Shown here one piece after another: positions 38,326-47,354 of a stretch of 64,000 bases of DNA (within the stretch, counting starts at the first letter, position 1; every line of letters starts with the position of its first letter). Below the pieces are notes generated by a model. The model saw nothing but the letters and a program-made list of their open reading frames with translations. It did no database searches and was not told where the DNA came from. The position numbers and the translations under genes are program-made. Location of the stretch: positions 3,100,001 through 3,164,000 of the forward strand of contig NZ_CP082904.1 in the NCBI RefSeq assembly GCF_023517775.1. The letters run 5' to 3'. This stretch comes from Mixta hanseatica (lineage in GTDB: Bacteria; Pseudomonadota; Gammaproteobacteria; Enterobacterales; Enterobacteriaceae).

Positions 38326-38358
38326 GCGTTGCCGGCGTTAAACGAATAAACCCTAATT

Positions 38359-38388
38359 CAGAGCCAGCCTGCTGGCTCTGCGCTTTTT
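38359..38388 (+). terminator. Terminator of purMN
   Basis: CAGAGCCAGC / GCTGGCTCTG stem (10 bp) with a 2-nt loop, followed by CGCTTTTT, 33 nt after the purN stop. It also marks the 3' side of the convergent pstB. Confidence 0.88.
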
Positions 38389-39155
38389 CAGCCAAAGCGT
38401 CCGGTAATATAATCTTCCGTACGTCGTTGCCGCGGCGTGGTAAACAGCGTATCGGTATCAGCAAACTCCACCACCCTTCCCTGATGCATAAATGCGGTAT
38501 AGTCAGAGACGCGCGCCGCCTGCTGCATATTATGTGTTACCAGAAGCAGGGTGAAATGCTGCTTCAGCGTGGTCATCAGCTCTTCAATTACCAGCGTGGA
38601 GATCGGGTCCAGCGCCGAGGTTGGCTCATCCAGCAGCAGCACTTCCGGCTCGATAGCAATGGCGCGCGCAATCACCAGCCGTTGTTGCTGGCCGCTGGAA
38701 AGCGTCAGCGCGTTTTGCCGCAGGCTATCTTTTACCTCCGGCCACAGCGCCGCCGCGCGCAACGCCCGCTCTACCGCTTCGTTTAAAATGCGCCGATCGC
38801 GTACGCCCTGTAGACGCAGCCCGTAAACCACATTTTCATAAATCGATTTTGGAAACGGATTGGGCCGCTGAAAAACCATGCCGACGCGACGACGCAGCGC
38901 CGAAAGATCGCCGCCGCGCTCGAGGATATTGCGCCGATCGAGCATCACCTCGCCTTCAACGCGGCAGTTATCGATCACATCGTTCATACGGTTAAAGCAG
39001 CGCAGCAGGGTAGATTTTCCGCAGCCGGACGGGCCGATAAGCGCGGTAATGCGATTTTTCGGGATCTGCAGGTTGATCGCATCCAGCGCCTGTTTATCGC
39101 CATACCAGAGAGAAAGATTATTCACGGTTAGCGCGGTGTCGATTTCAGCCGTCAT
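38388..39155 (-). CDS. pstB: Phosphate ABC transporter ATP-binding protein PstB
   Basis: ATPase of the high-affinity phosphate importer, 255 aa. Walker [13 protein letters not shown]-loop [20 protein letters not shown] signature LSSGQQQRL, Walker [14 protein letters not shown], and H-loop [10 protein letters not shown] are all intact. PstB-specific features are the RCFNRMND that follows Walker A and the [12 protein letters not shown] of the Q-loop. ATG at 39155 has GAGG just upstream; a start at 39167, which overlaps the pstA stop, is possible but lacks a site. Third gene of a pstC-pstA-pstB operon. No phoU follows. Confidence 0.95.
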   Translation of the reverse strand: MTAEIDTALTVNNLSLWYGDKQALDAINLQIPKNRITALIGPSGCGKSTLLRCFNRMNDVIDNCRVEGEVMLDRRNILERGGDLSALRRRVGMVFQRPNPFPKSIYENVVYGLRLQGVRDRRILNEAVERALRAAALWPEVKDSLRQNALTLSSGQQQRLVIARAIAIEPEVLLLDEPTSALDPISTLVIEELMTTLKQHFTLLLVTHNMQQAARVSDYTAFMHQGRVVEFADTDTLFTTPRQRRTEDYITGRFG

Positions 39156-39166
39156 GGTCCTCACCA

Positions 39167-40816
39167 TTATTGCACCAGCGAGCGATAACGCTCGCGCAGA
39201 CGATGGCGTAAGGCCATCGCCGTAAGATTCAAGCCAAGAATAATGCACACCAGCAGCAGCGCCGTAGCGTATACCACCGGGCGATCGGCCTCGGCGTTAG
39301 GGCTTTGAAACGCCAGGTCGTAAATCTGAAAGCCAAGATGCATAAATTTACGATCGAGATGCAGGTAAGGGAAAACGCCGTCTACCGGCAGCTCCGGGGC
39401 CATTTTCACCACCCCTACCAGCATTAGCGGCGCCGTTTCCCCCGCCGCGCGCGCCACGGCCAAAATTAACCCAGTCAGCATGGCGGGCAGCGCCAGCGGC
39501 AGGGTAACATGCCATAACGTTTCCGCCCGGGTGGCCCCCAGCGCCAGCGAGCCGTACCGCAGGCTGGCGGGAATGCGCGACAGCCCTTCTTCGGTGGCGA
39601 CAATCACTACCGGCAGCGTCAGCAGCGCCAGCGTGAGCGACGCCCAAAGCAGGCCAGGGGTGCCAAAGGTCGGGTTAGGCAGCGACGCGGCATAAAACAG
39701 CTGATCAAGGGTGCCGCCAATTAGCCAGACGTAAAACCCCAGGCCAAACACCCCATACACAATCGACGGCACGCCCGCCAGGTTAACCACCGCAATACGT
39801 ACCAGCCGGGTTAACGCATGTTGTCCGGCATATTCATGCAGCCAGACGGCGGCCACCACGCCCAGCGGCATCACCACCACCGACATTAGCAGCACCATCA
39901 GCACGGTGCCGAAAATGGCCGGGAAAGCACCGCCCTCGCCCGGAGACGCATCCGGCGAATCGGCGACGAAATGCCACAGCTGTTGTAAAAAATGCTGCCA
40001 TTTCTGCGCCAGCGTCATGGCGTTGGGATACCAGGCATCGCGGATCTGCGCCAGCGGGATGCGGTGCAGCTGTCCGTTGACGTCGCGCAGCATCAGCGCA
40101 TTACGCGCGCTCTCCTGCAGCAGCGAGGCGCGGCGCTCCGCCTGCGCCACAAACTGCCGCTGGAGTTCGCTGCGATTCGCCATCAGCATTGACCTTTCCT
40201 GCTCGTTTTCACGGCCGCTGGCCTGCAGCTCTAAGGCTTCCACTTCCAGCGCCTCGAGCTGTGCCGTGATATGCGCCATCTCGGTGCGGCGGATGCGCTC
40301 GGCCTGCTCCAGCAGTTGGTGAGTTTGCTGCAGGCGCTCCTGCAGAGCGTGTTGCATATTCTGCGCCGTAAGCGGCTGCTGATTTTCATACAATCCGGCA
40401 AACCAGCCCAGCGCATCGCCGCCCTTCCGTCGCTGCAGCACCAGTATGCCCGGCGGCTGCTCGCGGCGCTGAATATCGCTTTCCAGCAGCGTGCGGAAAT
40501 CGGAGACGGCAACGTCGCGGTTGCCGGTTTTGATTAAGTAGCGCGTGACCTGCGACGGCAGCTGCTGCGCCTGCGGCACGCCGGCATCGATCAGCTGTTG
40601 GCGCGGCAGGGTCTGTGAGCTGACCACTTCCCCCAGCAGCTGCGCCTCGCCGGCGGCAGGTTGCGCCAGCGTAAACAGCGTCACCGGCTGCGGCCAAAAA
40701 TGGCGCAGCCCCTGCCAGGCCAGCAGCAGCAATAACAGCAGAAACGCCAGCAGGCTAAAGGTTACCGCTCCAGCCGTGAGCCAGCGCCAGCGATCGTTTT
40801 GCTTTAGCGCGCTCAT
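39167..40816 (-). CDS. pstA: Phosphate ABC transporter permease PstA, large form
   Basis: Permease with a family-typical C-terminal half (about 300-549, TM helices with the EAA-like [20 protein letters not shown] and [11 protein letters not shown]). The protein is 549 aa, nearly twice E. coli PstA (296 aa). The extra part is periplasmic: TM1 at about 14-34, then about 250 residues, including a long heptad-rich coiled coil at about 155-245 ([39 protein letters not shown]). Such large PstA/PstC pairs are known in other gammaproteobacteria. It overlaps pstC by ATGA. Confidence 0.93.
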   Translation of the reverse strand: MSALKQNDRWRWLTAGAVTFSLLAFLLLLLLLAWQGLRHFWPQPVTLFTLAQPAAGEAQLLGEVVSSQTLPRQQLIDAGVPQAQQLPSQVTRYLIKTGNRDVAVSDFRTLLESDIQRREQPPGILVLQRRKGGDALGWFAGLYENQQPLTAQNMQHALQERLQQTHQLLEQAERIRRTEMAHITAQLEALEVEALELQASGRENEQERSMLMANRSELQRQFVAQAERRASLLQESARNALMLRDVNGQLHRIPLAQIRDAWYPNAMTLAQKWQHFLQQLWHFVADSPDASPGEGGAFPAIFGTVLMVLLMSVVVMPLGVVAAVWLHEYAGQHALTRLVRIAVVNLAGVPSIVYGVFGLGFYVWLIGGTLDQLFYAASLPNPTFGTPGLLWASLTLALLTLPVVIVATEEGLSRIPASLRYGSLALGATRAETLWHVTLPLALPAMLTGLILAVARAAGETAPLMLVGVVKMAPELPVDGVFPYLHLDRKFMHLGFQIYDLAFQSPNAEADRPVVYATALLLVCIILGLNLTAMALRHRLRERYRSLVQ

Positions 40817-42948
40817 CCCTGCCCCTCATGCTGACCATAGCGATGACGTAAATTCTGGCGTACCACTTCCGCCAGCGTATTCAGCACCAGCGTAAACACC
40901 AACAGCACCAGCGCGCTAAGAAACAGAATGCGATAGTGGGCGCTGCCTGCCGCCGCCTCCGGCATCTCAACGGCTATATTGGCGGAAAGCGCGCGTACGC
41001 CGTGAAACAGGCCGCCTTCGCTAACCGGTGTATTGCCTGTAGCCATCAGTACAATCATCGTTTCTCCTACCGCTCGGCCAAAACCGATCATCAATGCGGC
41101 AAAAATCCCGGAGGCGGCGCTGGGTAAAATCACGCGCGACAGGGTTTGCCATGCCGTGGCGCCCAATGCCAACGATCCCTGCCCCAGCGCAGCCGGCACG
41201 CTAAAAATAGCATCCTCCGCCAGGGTAAATATCAGCGGCACCAGCGCAAAACCCATCGCCAGCGCGGCGATCAACAGATTGCGCTGCTCGTAGCCGCCCG
41301 GCAGCAGCGACGCCAGCGGCTGGCCCCACAGCGCGCTGTCGGTCAGCGGCATCAGCCACAGACAGAGCGCGCTAACCAGCAACAGCAGCGGCACCAGCAG
41401 CCAAACCTCGCGCCCCGGCGCATCCAGCCCCGCACGCCAGCGCGACGGCAGGCGCTTCAGCAGCGGCCCGCATAGCAGCAGCGTCACCGTCAGAACGACG
41501 GGCAGCAGCAGCACGCCAGAAAGCCGGGCGGCAATCTGCGGCGCCAGCCACAGGCTGGCAAACAGGCCGATCACCACGCTGGGCAAGGCGCCCATCATCT
41601 CCATTGCCGGTTTAATCCAGCGGCGTAGCGCCGGCGACATAAACCAGGCGGTATAAATGGCGGCGGCCAGCGCCAGCGGCGTGGCAAACAGCATCGCCAA
41701 CGCGGCAGCCTTCAGCGTACCGGTGACCATCGGCACCAGGCTGAATTTCGCCTGATACGGATCGTCGACCGCCGTCGATTGCCAGACCCAGTCCGGCTGT
41801 GGATAGTTTTCATACCAGACTTTTTGCCACAGGTTGCGCAGGCTGATATCGGGCCAGGGATTGTCGATACGCCAATATTGCCAGCCGTCGGCGCGCTCGA
41901 TCAGTAATCCATCGCCCTGTGGCGCGAACTGCGCCTGGCGCACGTTCTCGCCCAGCGGATGATGAAAGAAAGCGCCCTGCCGTTTGCTGGCGAACATCTG
42001 CAGCTCGCCGGCGGCGCTTAGCGTAGCGAACACCCGGCGTTGCGGTTCGGTAATCAATAGCTGCCCGGCGCGCGCGCCGTCAAAATCGCGGATACGGTGC
42101 AGATGCACGCCCCGCTCATCGGCAATATCAAACCACTGACTGATACCGTTATCGTCGGCAAGCAGCAGCGAACGTCCGCCGCTCAGCAAGGCCATCTGGC
42201 GCGGCGCATGCGTCAGCGGCAGCGTATCGCGCAGCGTGACCTGCTGACCGTTGATCTGCCAGACCCGTAAGCTGCGCTCGCTGCTGGCGAACAGTAGCTT
42301 ACCGTCAGGCGCCAGCAGCAGCTGGCTGACCGGCCCGCTGGCCAGCATATCGCTTTGCATCGGCCGCCCGGCCGCCAGGCGCAGCAGCCGAATATGCTGC
42401 CCATCGCTTAACGCCGCCAGCCACTCTCTGTCGCCGCTGGGGGCCAGCGCCGCCAGCGTAAACCCGCCGCTGCCGCCGTCAAACGCGCCATCGCCTAAAG
42501 GAAATTTCCAGCGCGGCTGTGCATCCGCTGCGCTAAAATCAGGTTGGACCAGTCGGAAATTGCCATCGGGCTGCAACAGCAGTAGGCTGCTGTTATCGGC
42601 GGTCGCCGCGCCGATCACCGGACCGCGTGCCAGCTGCAGCGGCGGCTCAGGCGCAGCGCCGTTCAACGGAAAGAAACGGCCTTCGCCCTGACTATCGATA
42701 CGCCAGCCCCAGCCCTGGTTAACGCCCAGCGCGACGGCAGGCTGAGTTGAAAGCGCGGGCTGTAGCGGCCCCGCCTGCATGGAAGGCGTGGCAAACAGCG
42801 GCATCACCACCCACAGCAGCCAGACAAACAGCAGCATCATGACCAGCAGCACGCTGACGCCACAGGCGCCGATGGCGCGCGCGGTCAGGCGGTCAACATA
42901 ACGCCGGGTACGGTTGCTGTAGTTGACGGGGATATGATTATCGATCAT
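40813..42948 (-). CDS. pstC: Phosphate ABC transporter permease PstC, large form
   Basis: 711 aa, more than twice E. coli PstC (319). TM1 at about 27-52, then about 330 residues predicted periplasmic with WD/beta-propeller-like repeats (VSQLLLAPDGKLLFASSERS, RVWQING; RQMALLSGGRSLLLADDNG), then a typical permease domain from about 395 (YQAKFSLVPMVTGTLKAA, EMMGALPSVVIGLFASLWLAP, LGATAWQTLSRVILPSA, FGRAVGETMIVLMATGN). The propeller could bind partner proteins; that is inference. pstC heads the pstCAB operon, divergent from ppk. No PstS gene is next to it. Confidence 0.93.
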   Translation of the reverse strand: MIDNHIPVNYSNRTRRYVDRLTARAIGACGVSVLLVMMLLFVWLLWVVMPLFATPSMQAGPLQPALSTQPAVALGVNQGWGWRIDSQGEGRFFPLNGAAPEPPLQLARGPVIGAATADNSSLLLLQPDGNFRLVQPDFSAADAQPRWKFPLGDGAFDGGSGGFTLAALAPSGDREWLAALSDGQHIRLLRLAAGRPMQSDMLASGPVSQLLLAPDGKLLFASSERSLRVWQINGQQVTLRDTLPLTHAPRQMALLSGGRSLLLADDNGISQWFDIADERGVHLHRIRDFDGARAGQLLITEPQRRVFATLSAAGELQMFASKRQGAFFHHPLGENVRQAQFAPQGDGLLIERADGWQYWRIDNPWPDISLRNLWQKVWYENYPQPDWVWQSTAVDDPYQAKFSLVPMVTGTLKAAALAMLFATPLALAAAIYTAWFMSPALRRWIKPAMEMMGALPSVVIGLFASLWLAPQIAARLSGVLLLPVVLTVTLLLCGPLLKRLPSRWRAGLDAPGREVWLLVPLLLLVSALCLWLMPLTDSALWGQPLASLLPGGYEQRNLLIAALAMGFALVPLIFTLAEDAIFSVPAALGQGSLALGATAWQTLSRVILPSAASGIFAALMIGFGRAVGETMIVLMATGNTPVSEGGLFHGVRALSANIAVEMPEAAAGSAHYRILFLSALVLLVFTLVLNTLAEVVRQNLRHRYGQHEGQG

Positions 42949-43000
42949 CGTGCTTGCAGATTCCTCTCATTGAAGCCGCTATGTTGCCCGTAGCTCTCTG

Positions 43001-43046
43001 ATATGACAACCATTGAGGTGAGACATTGCTGCCATACTCTCGCCAT
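43001..43046. promoter_or_regulatory. Possible Pho-box half sites between pstC and ppk
   Basis: Minus strand: TTGTCATATCA (first Pho-box half almost perfect, second half poor), towards pstC. Plus strand: CTGCCAT and TCGCCAT at 11-bp spacing, towards ppk, 54 bp before its start. PhoB binds direct repeats of CTGTCAT with 11-bp period, so both genes could be phosphate-regulated. Match to the full 18-bp consensus is only 11 of 18 on each strand. Confidence 0.35.
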
Positions 43047-43099
43047 AATGAAGTTGGAAAATGGATACCCTCGTCTCAAATCAGCACAACGGAGCCATA

Positions 43100-45160
43100 A
43101 TGGGTCAGGAAAAGCTTTACATAGAAAAAGAACTGAGCTGGTTATCCTTTAATGAACGCGTACTGCAGGAAGCCGCAGATAAAACCAACCCGCTGATCGA
43201 GCGCATGCGCTTTCTGGGCATTTATTCAAATAACCTGGAAGAGTTTTATAAGGTGCGCTTCGCCGACCTGAAGCGACGCATTTTGATTGGCGAGGAACAG
43301 GGATCGCCCAGCACGCCGCGTCATTTGCTGAAGAAGATCCAGCAGCGCGTTCTGCGCGCCGATCAGGAGTTCGATGGTTTATATAATGATCTGCTGCTGG
43401 AGATGGCGCGTAACCAAATCTTTTTGATTAACGAGCGGCAGCTGTCGCCTAATCAGCAAAGCTGGCTGCGCCACTACTTTAAGCATGAACTGCGCCAGCA
43501 CGTCACACCAATTCTGATTAACCATGATACCGATCTGATTGAATTCCTGAAGGATGACTACACCTATCTGGCGGTAGAGATTATTCGCGGCGAAGATATC
43601 CGCTATGCCCTGCTGGAGATCCCGTCGGATAAGGTACCGCGCTTTGTTAATCTGCCTGCTGAATCGCCGCGCCGTCGCAAACCGATGATCCTGCTGGACA
43701 ATATTTTGCGTTACTGCCTGGACGACATCTTTAAAGGCTTTTTCGACTATGACGCGCTCAACGCCTATTCAATGAAAATGACGCGTGACGCCGAGTACGA
43801 TCTGGTTACCGAGATGGAATCGAGCCTGTTAGAGCTGATGTCTTCCAGCCTCAAGCAGCGCCTGACCGCCGAGCCGGTGCGCTTTGTTTATCAGCGCGAT
43901 ATGCCTAATGCGATGGTTGAACTGCTGCGCAATAAACTAAATATCTCTAATTATGACTCTATCGTGCCCGGCGGCCGCTACCATAACTTTAAAGATTTCA
44001 TCAGTTTCCCTAACGTCGGCAAAACCAACCTGGTGAATAAGCCGATGCCGCAGCTGCGGCATATCTGGTTCGATGGTTTCCGCAACGGCTTTGATGCCAT
44101 TCGTAACCATGATGTGCTGCTCTATTATCCCTACCACACCTTTGAACATGTGCTGGAGCTGCTGCGTCAGGCATCGTTCGATCCCAGCGTGCTGGCGATT
44201 AAAATCAATATCTATCGCGTCGCGAAAAACTCACGCATTATCGATGCGATGATCCATGCCGCCTATAACGGTAAAAAAGTCACGGTGGTGGTGGAACTGC
44301 AGGCGCGTTTTGATGAAGAGGCCAACATCCACTGGGCCAAACGTCTGACGGAAGCGGGCGTGCATGTCATCTTCTCGGCGCCGGGCCTGAAAATTCATGC
44401 CAAGCTGTTTCTGATTTCACGTCGCGAGGGCAGCGAGATTGTGCGCTATGCGCATATCGGCACCGGTAACTTCAACGAAAAAACCGCGCGCATTTATACC
44501 GACTACTCACTGCTGACCGCCGACGCGCGCATCACCAACGAGGTGCGCCGGGTATTCAACTTTATTGAAAATCCTTATCGCCCGGTAAGCTTCGATTATC
44601 TGATGGTGTCGCCGCAGAACTCGCGTCGTATGCTTTATCAGCTGATTGATGAAGAGATCGCCAACGCGCAGCAGGGTATTCCGGCCGGGATTACGCTGAA
44701 AGTGAATAACCTGGTCGACAAAGGTTTGGTAGATCGTTTGTATACCGCCTCCAGCGTCGGCGTGAAGGTGAATCTGCTGGTGCGCGGCATGTGTTCGTTG
44801 ATTCCTAATCTTGACGGGATCAGCGATAATATCCGCGTGATTAGCATCGTTGACCGCTATCTGGAGCACGATCGGGTTTATATTTTTGATAATGGCGGCG
44901 ATAAAAAAGTCTTTCTTTCTTCCGCCGACTGGATGACCCGTAATATCGATTATCGTATCGAAGTGGCGGTGGCGATCCTTGATCCTGTTCTGAAACAGCG
45001 CGTACTGGATATTATTGCCATCCTGTTCAGTGATACTGTAAAAGCCCGCATTATTGATAAAGAACTGAGTAACCGTTATGTACCGCGAGGAAACCGCCGT
45101 AAGGTACGGTCGCAGCAGGCCATTTACGATTACATCAAATCTCTGGAACAACCTGAATAA
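43100..45160 (+). CDS. ppk: Polyphosphate kinase 1
   Basis: Polymerises the gamma-phosphate of ATP into polyphosphate, at the membrane. It is 686 aa (E. coli 688). [16 protein letters not shown] at the N terminus, [25 protein letters not shown], and the catalytic segments [13 protein letters not shown] (phospho-histidine) and [19 protein letters not shown] are intact. ATG at 43100 ([10 protein letters not shown]) is preceded by GGAG; the frame runs up to 43061 without a better start. ppx follows 6 nt downstream, an operon as in E. coli. Confidence 0.98.
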   Translation: MGQEKLYIEKELSWLSFNERVLQEAADKTNPLIERMRFLGIYSNNLEEFYKVRFADLKRRILIGEEQGSPSTPRHLLKKIQQRVLRADQEFDGLYNDLLLEMARNQIFLINERQLSPNQQSWLRHYFKHELRQHVTPILINHDTDLIEFLKDDYTYLAVEIIRGEDIRYALLEIPSDKVPRFVNLPAESPRRRKPMILLDNILRYCLDDIFKGFFDYDALNAYSMKMTRDAEYDLVTEMESSLLELMSSSLKQRLTAEPVRFVYQRDMPNAMVELLRNKLNISNYDSIVPGGRYHNFKDFISFPNVGKTNLVNKPMPQLRHIWFDGFRNGFDAIRNHDVLLYYPYHTFEHVLELLRQASFDPSVLAIKINIYRVAKNSRIIDAMIHAAYNGKKVTVVVELQARFDEEANIHWAKRLTEAGVHVIFSAPGLKIHAKLFLISRREGSEIVRYAHIGTGNFNEKTARIYTDYSLLTADARITNEVRRVFNFIENPYRPVSFDYLMVSPQNSRRMLYQLIDEEIANAQQGIPAGITLKVNNLVDKGLVDRLYTASSVGVKVNLLVRGMCSLIPNLDGISDNIRVISIVDRYLEHDRVYIFDNGGDKKVFLSSADWMTRNIDYRIEVAVAILDPVLKQRVLDIIAILFSDTVKARIIDKELSNRYVPRGNRRKVRSQQAIYDYIKSLEQPE

Positions 45161-45166
45161 TTCACT

Positions 45167-46693
45167 ATGCCGATATCCCATAAAAATATGCCCCGACCGC
45201 AAGAGTTTGCCGCTATTGACCTTGGTTCCAATAGCTTTCATATGGTCATTGCCCGCGTAGTGGATGGCGCGATGCAGGTGCTGGGTCGTCTGAAACAGCG
45301 CGTGCATCTGGCGGACGGACTGGGCGCGGATAACGTGCTGAGCGAAGAGGCTATCCAGCGCGGGCTTAGCTGCCTGGCGCTGTTTGCCGAGCGTCTGCAG
45401 GGCTTCAGCGCTTCGAACGTGACGATTGTCGGCACCCATACGCTACGCCAGGCGATCAACGCCGAAGATTTTCTGCGGCGCGCGGCAGAGGTTATCCCCT
45501 ACCCGATCGAAGTGATCTCCGGCCACGAAGAGGCGCGCCTGATTTTTATGGGCGTTGAGCATACGCAACCGGAAAAAGGTCGCAAGCTGGTAATCGATAT
45601 CGGCGGCGGCTCCACCGAGCTGGTGATCGGCGAGGATTTTGAGCCTAAGCTGGTGGAAAGCCGCCGCATGGGCTGCGTCAGCTTCGCGAACCTCTATTTT
45701 CCTGGCGGCGTGATTAATCAGGAAAACTTCCGTCGGGCGCGTCTGGCCGCAGCGCAAAAACTGGAAACGCTGGCCTGGCAATACCGGCTGCTCGGCTGGC
45801 AGTACGCGCTGGGCGCCTCCGGCACCATCAAGGCGGCCTGTGAAGTGCTACAGGCGATGGGCGAAAAAGAAAAACAGATTACGCCAGAACGGCTGGATAG
45901 GCTCTATGACGAAGTCATGAAACATAAATCCTTCGCCGCGCTGAGCCTGCCGGGCCTGTCGGAAGAGCGCAAAGCAGTATTCGTGCCGGGGCTGGCGATC
46001 CTGTGCGGCGTATTCGATGCGCTGGCGATCCGCGAGCTGCGTCTGTCCGACGGCGCCCTGCGCGAAGGGGTGCTGTATGAAATGGAAGGCCGCTTCCGTC
46101 ATCAGGATATCCGCAGTCGTACCGCGCAAAGCCTGGCCAATCATTACAATATCGACAGCGATCAGGCGCGACGCGTGCTGGAAACCACGGATGAGCTTTG
46201 GCAGCAGTGGCGCGATCAAAATCCGCGCCTGGCCAATCCTCAGCTGGCTTCGCTGCTGCAGTGGGCGGCATTGCTGCATGAGGTGGGTTTAACCATCAAC
46301 CACAGCGGTATGCAGCGTCACTCTGCTTATATCCTGCAAAACACCAACCTGCCGGGATTTAATCAGGATCAACAGCTGCTGCTGGCGACGCTGGTACGCT
46401 ACCACCGTAAAGCGATCAAGAGCGACGATCTGCCGCGGTTTACCCTGTTTAAAAAGAAACAGATCCTGCCGCTGGTGTTTCTGCTGCGTCTTGGCACGCT
46501 GCTAAATAATCAGCGCCAGGCGACCAATCGTCCGGACAAGCTAACCTTGACCACCGACGAGGGGCACTGGACGCTGCGCTTCCCGGCCGGCTATTTCAGC
46601 CAGAACACCCTGGTCCAGCTCGATTTAGAGCGTGAGCAGGTTTACTGGCAGGATGTTTCCGGCTGGAAGCTAACGATAGAAGAAGAGGCGTAA
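45167..46693 (+). CDS. ppx: Exopolyphosphatase
   Basis: Releases phosphate processively from polyphosphate ends; also hydrolyses pppGpp. It is 508 aa (E. coli 513). Actin/Hsp70-like ASKHA fold: [61 protein letters not shown], then an HD-like C-terminal part ([17 protein letters not shown]-type [12 protein letters not shown]). It follows ppk with a 6-nt gap. Confidence 0.97.
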   Translation: MPISHKNMPRPQEFAAIDLGSNSFHMVIARVVDGAMQVLGRLKQRVHLADGLGADNVLSEEAIQRGLSCLALFAERLQGFSASNVTIVGTHTLRQAINAEDFLRRAAEVIPYPIEVISGHEEARLIFMGVEHTQPEKGRKLVIDIGGGSTELVIGEDFEPKLVESRRMGCVSFANLYFPGGVINQENFRRARLAAAQKLETLAWQYRLLGWQYALGASGTIKAACEVLQAMGEKEKQITPERLDRLYDEVMKHKSFAALSLPGLSEERKAVFVPGLAILCGVFDALAIRELRLSDGALREGVLYEMEGRFRHQDIRSRTAQSLANHYNIDSDQARRVLETTDELWQQWRDQNPRLANPQLASLLQWAALLHEVGLTINHSGMQRHSAYILQNTNLPGFNQDQQLLLATLVRYHRKAIKSDDLPRFTLFKKKQILPLVFLLRLGTLLNNQRQATNRPDKLTLTTDEGHWTLRFPAGYFSQNTLVQLDLEREQVYWQDVSGWKLTIEEEA

Positions 46694-46751
46694 AGCACGC
46701 CGGCGTATTCGGGCGGCGCTTCCTCCGCCCGCATGACTCAGATATAAAAAA

Positions 46752-47354
46752 ATGACCACACGCCCGGATAACTATTTTACTGAAAAATATCAGCTGAGCG
46801 CCACTCACTCCGAAGTGGTGGCGGCATTACCTTTTCTGACGCCAGGCAAAGCGCTGGATGTGGGCTGCGGCAGCGGACGCAACAGCCTGTGGCTGAATAT
46901 GAAAGGGTTTGAAGTAACCGCCTGGGATAAAAACCCGCAAAGCATTGCGCGGCTGAATCAGATCATCGCCGCCGAAGGGCTCAGCGAAATTGAAACGCAG
47001 GTGACCGATCTCAACAGCGTGCGCTTTAACGGCGCGTATGATTTTGTGCTCTCCACCGTGGTGATGATGTTTTTACAGCCGGAAACCATTCCCCAGCTAA
47101 TTGCCGATATGCAAGCCAGCACGGTTAAAAACGGCTATAACCTGATTGTCGCCGCAATGGATACGGAAGATTATCCCTGCCCCATCGCCTTTCCCTTTAC
47201 CTTTAAATCGGGTGAATTAAGCCACTACTACCGTCAATGGCAGATCATCAAATATAACGAGCATGTCGGCCAGCTGCACCGGACGGATGAACACGGCAAC
47301 CGCATCAGCCTGCGTTTCGCGACGCTGCTGGCGAAAAAGGCCCCGGCGGAGTAA
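46752..47354 (+). CDS. tehB: S-adenosylmethionine-dependent methyltransferase TehB
   Basis: Cytoplasmic class I methyltransferase giving tellurite resistance by volatile methylated tellurium in E. coli. It is 200 aa (E. coli 197). SAM-binding motif DVGCGSGRNSLWL, then AWDKNPQSI, DFVLSTVVMMFL and GYNLIVAAMDTEDYPCPIAFPF follow TehB. Its usual partner tehA is not nearby. It converges with pdeF, with the two stop codons touching (47354/47355). Confidence 0.93.
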   Translation: MTTRPDNYFTEKYQLSATHSEVVAALPFLTPGKALDVGCGSGRNSLWLNMKGFEVTAWDKNPQSIARLNQIIAAEGLSEIETQVTDLNSVRFNGAYDFVLSTVVMMFLQPETIPQLIADMQASTVKNGYNLIVAAMDTEDYPCPIAFPFTFKSGELSHYYRQWQIIKYNEHVGQLHRTDEHGNRISLRFATLLAKKAPAE

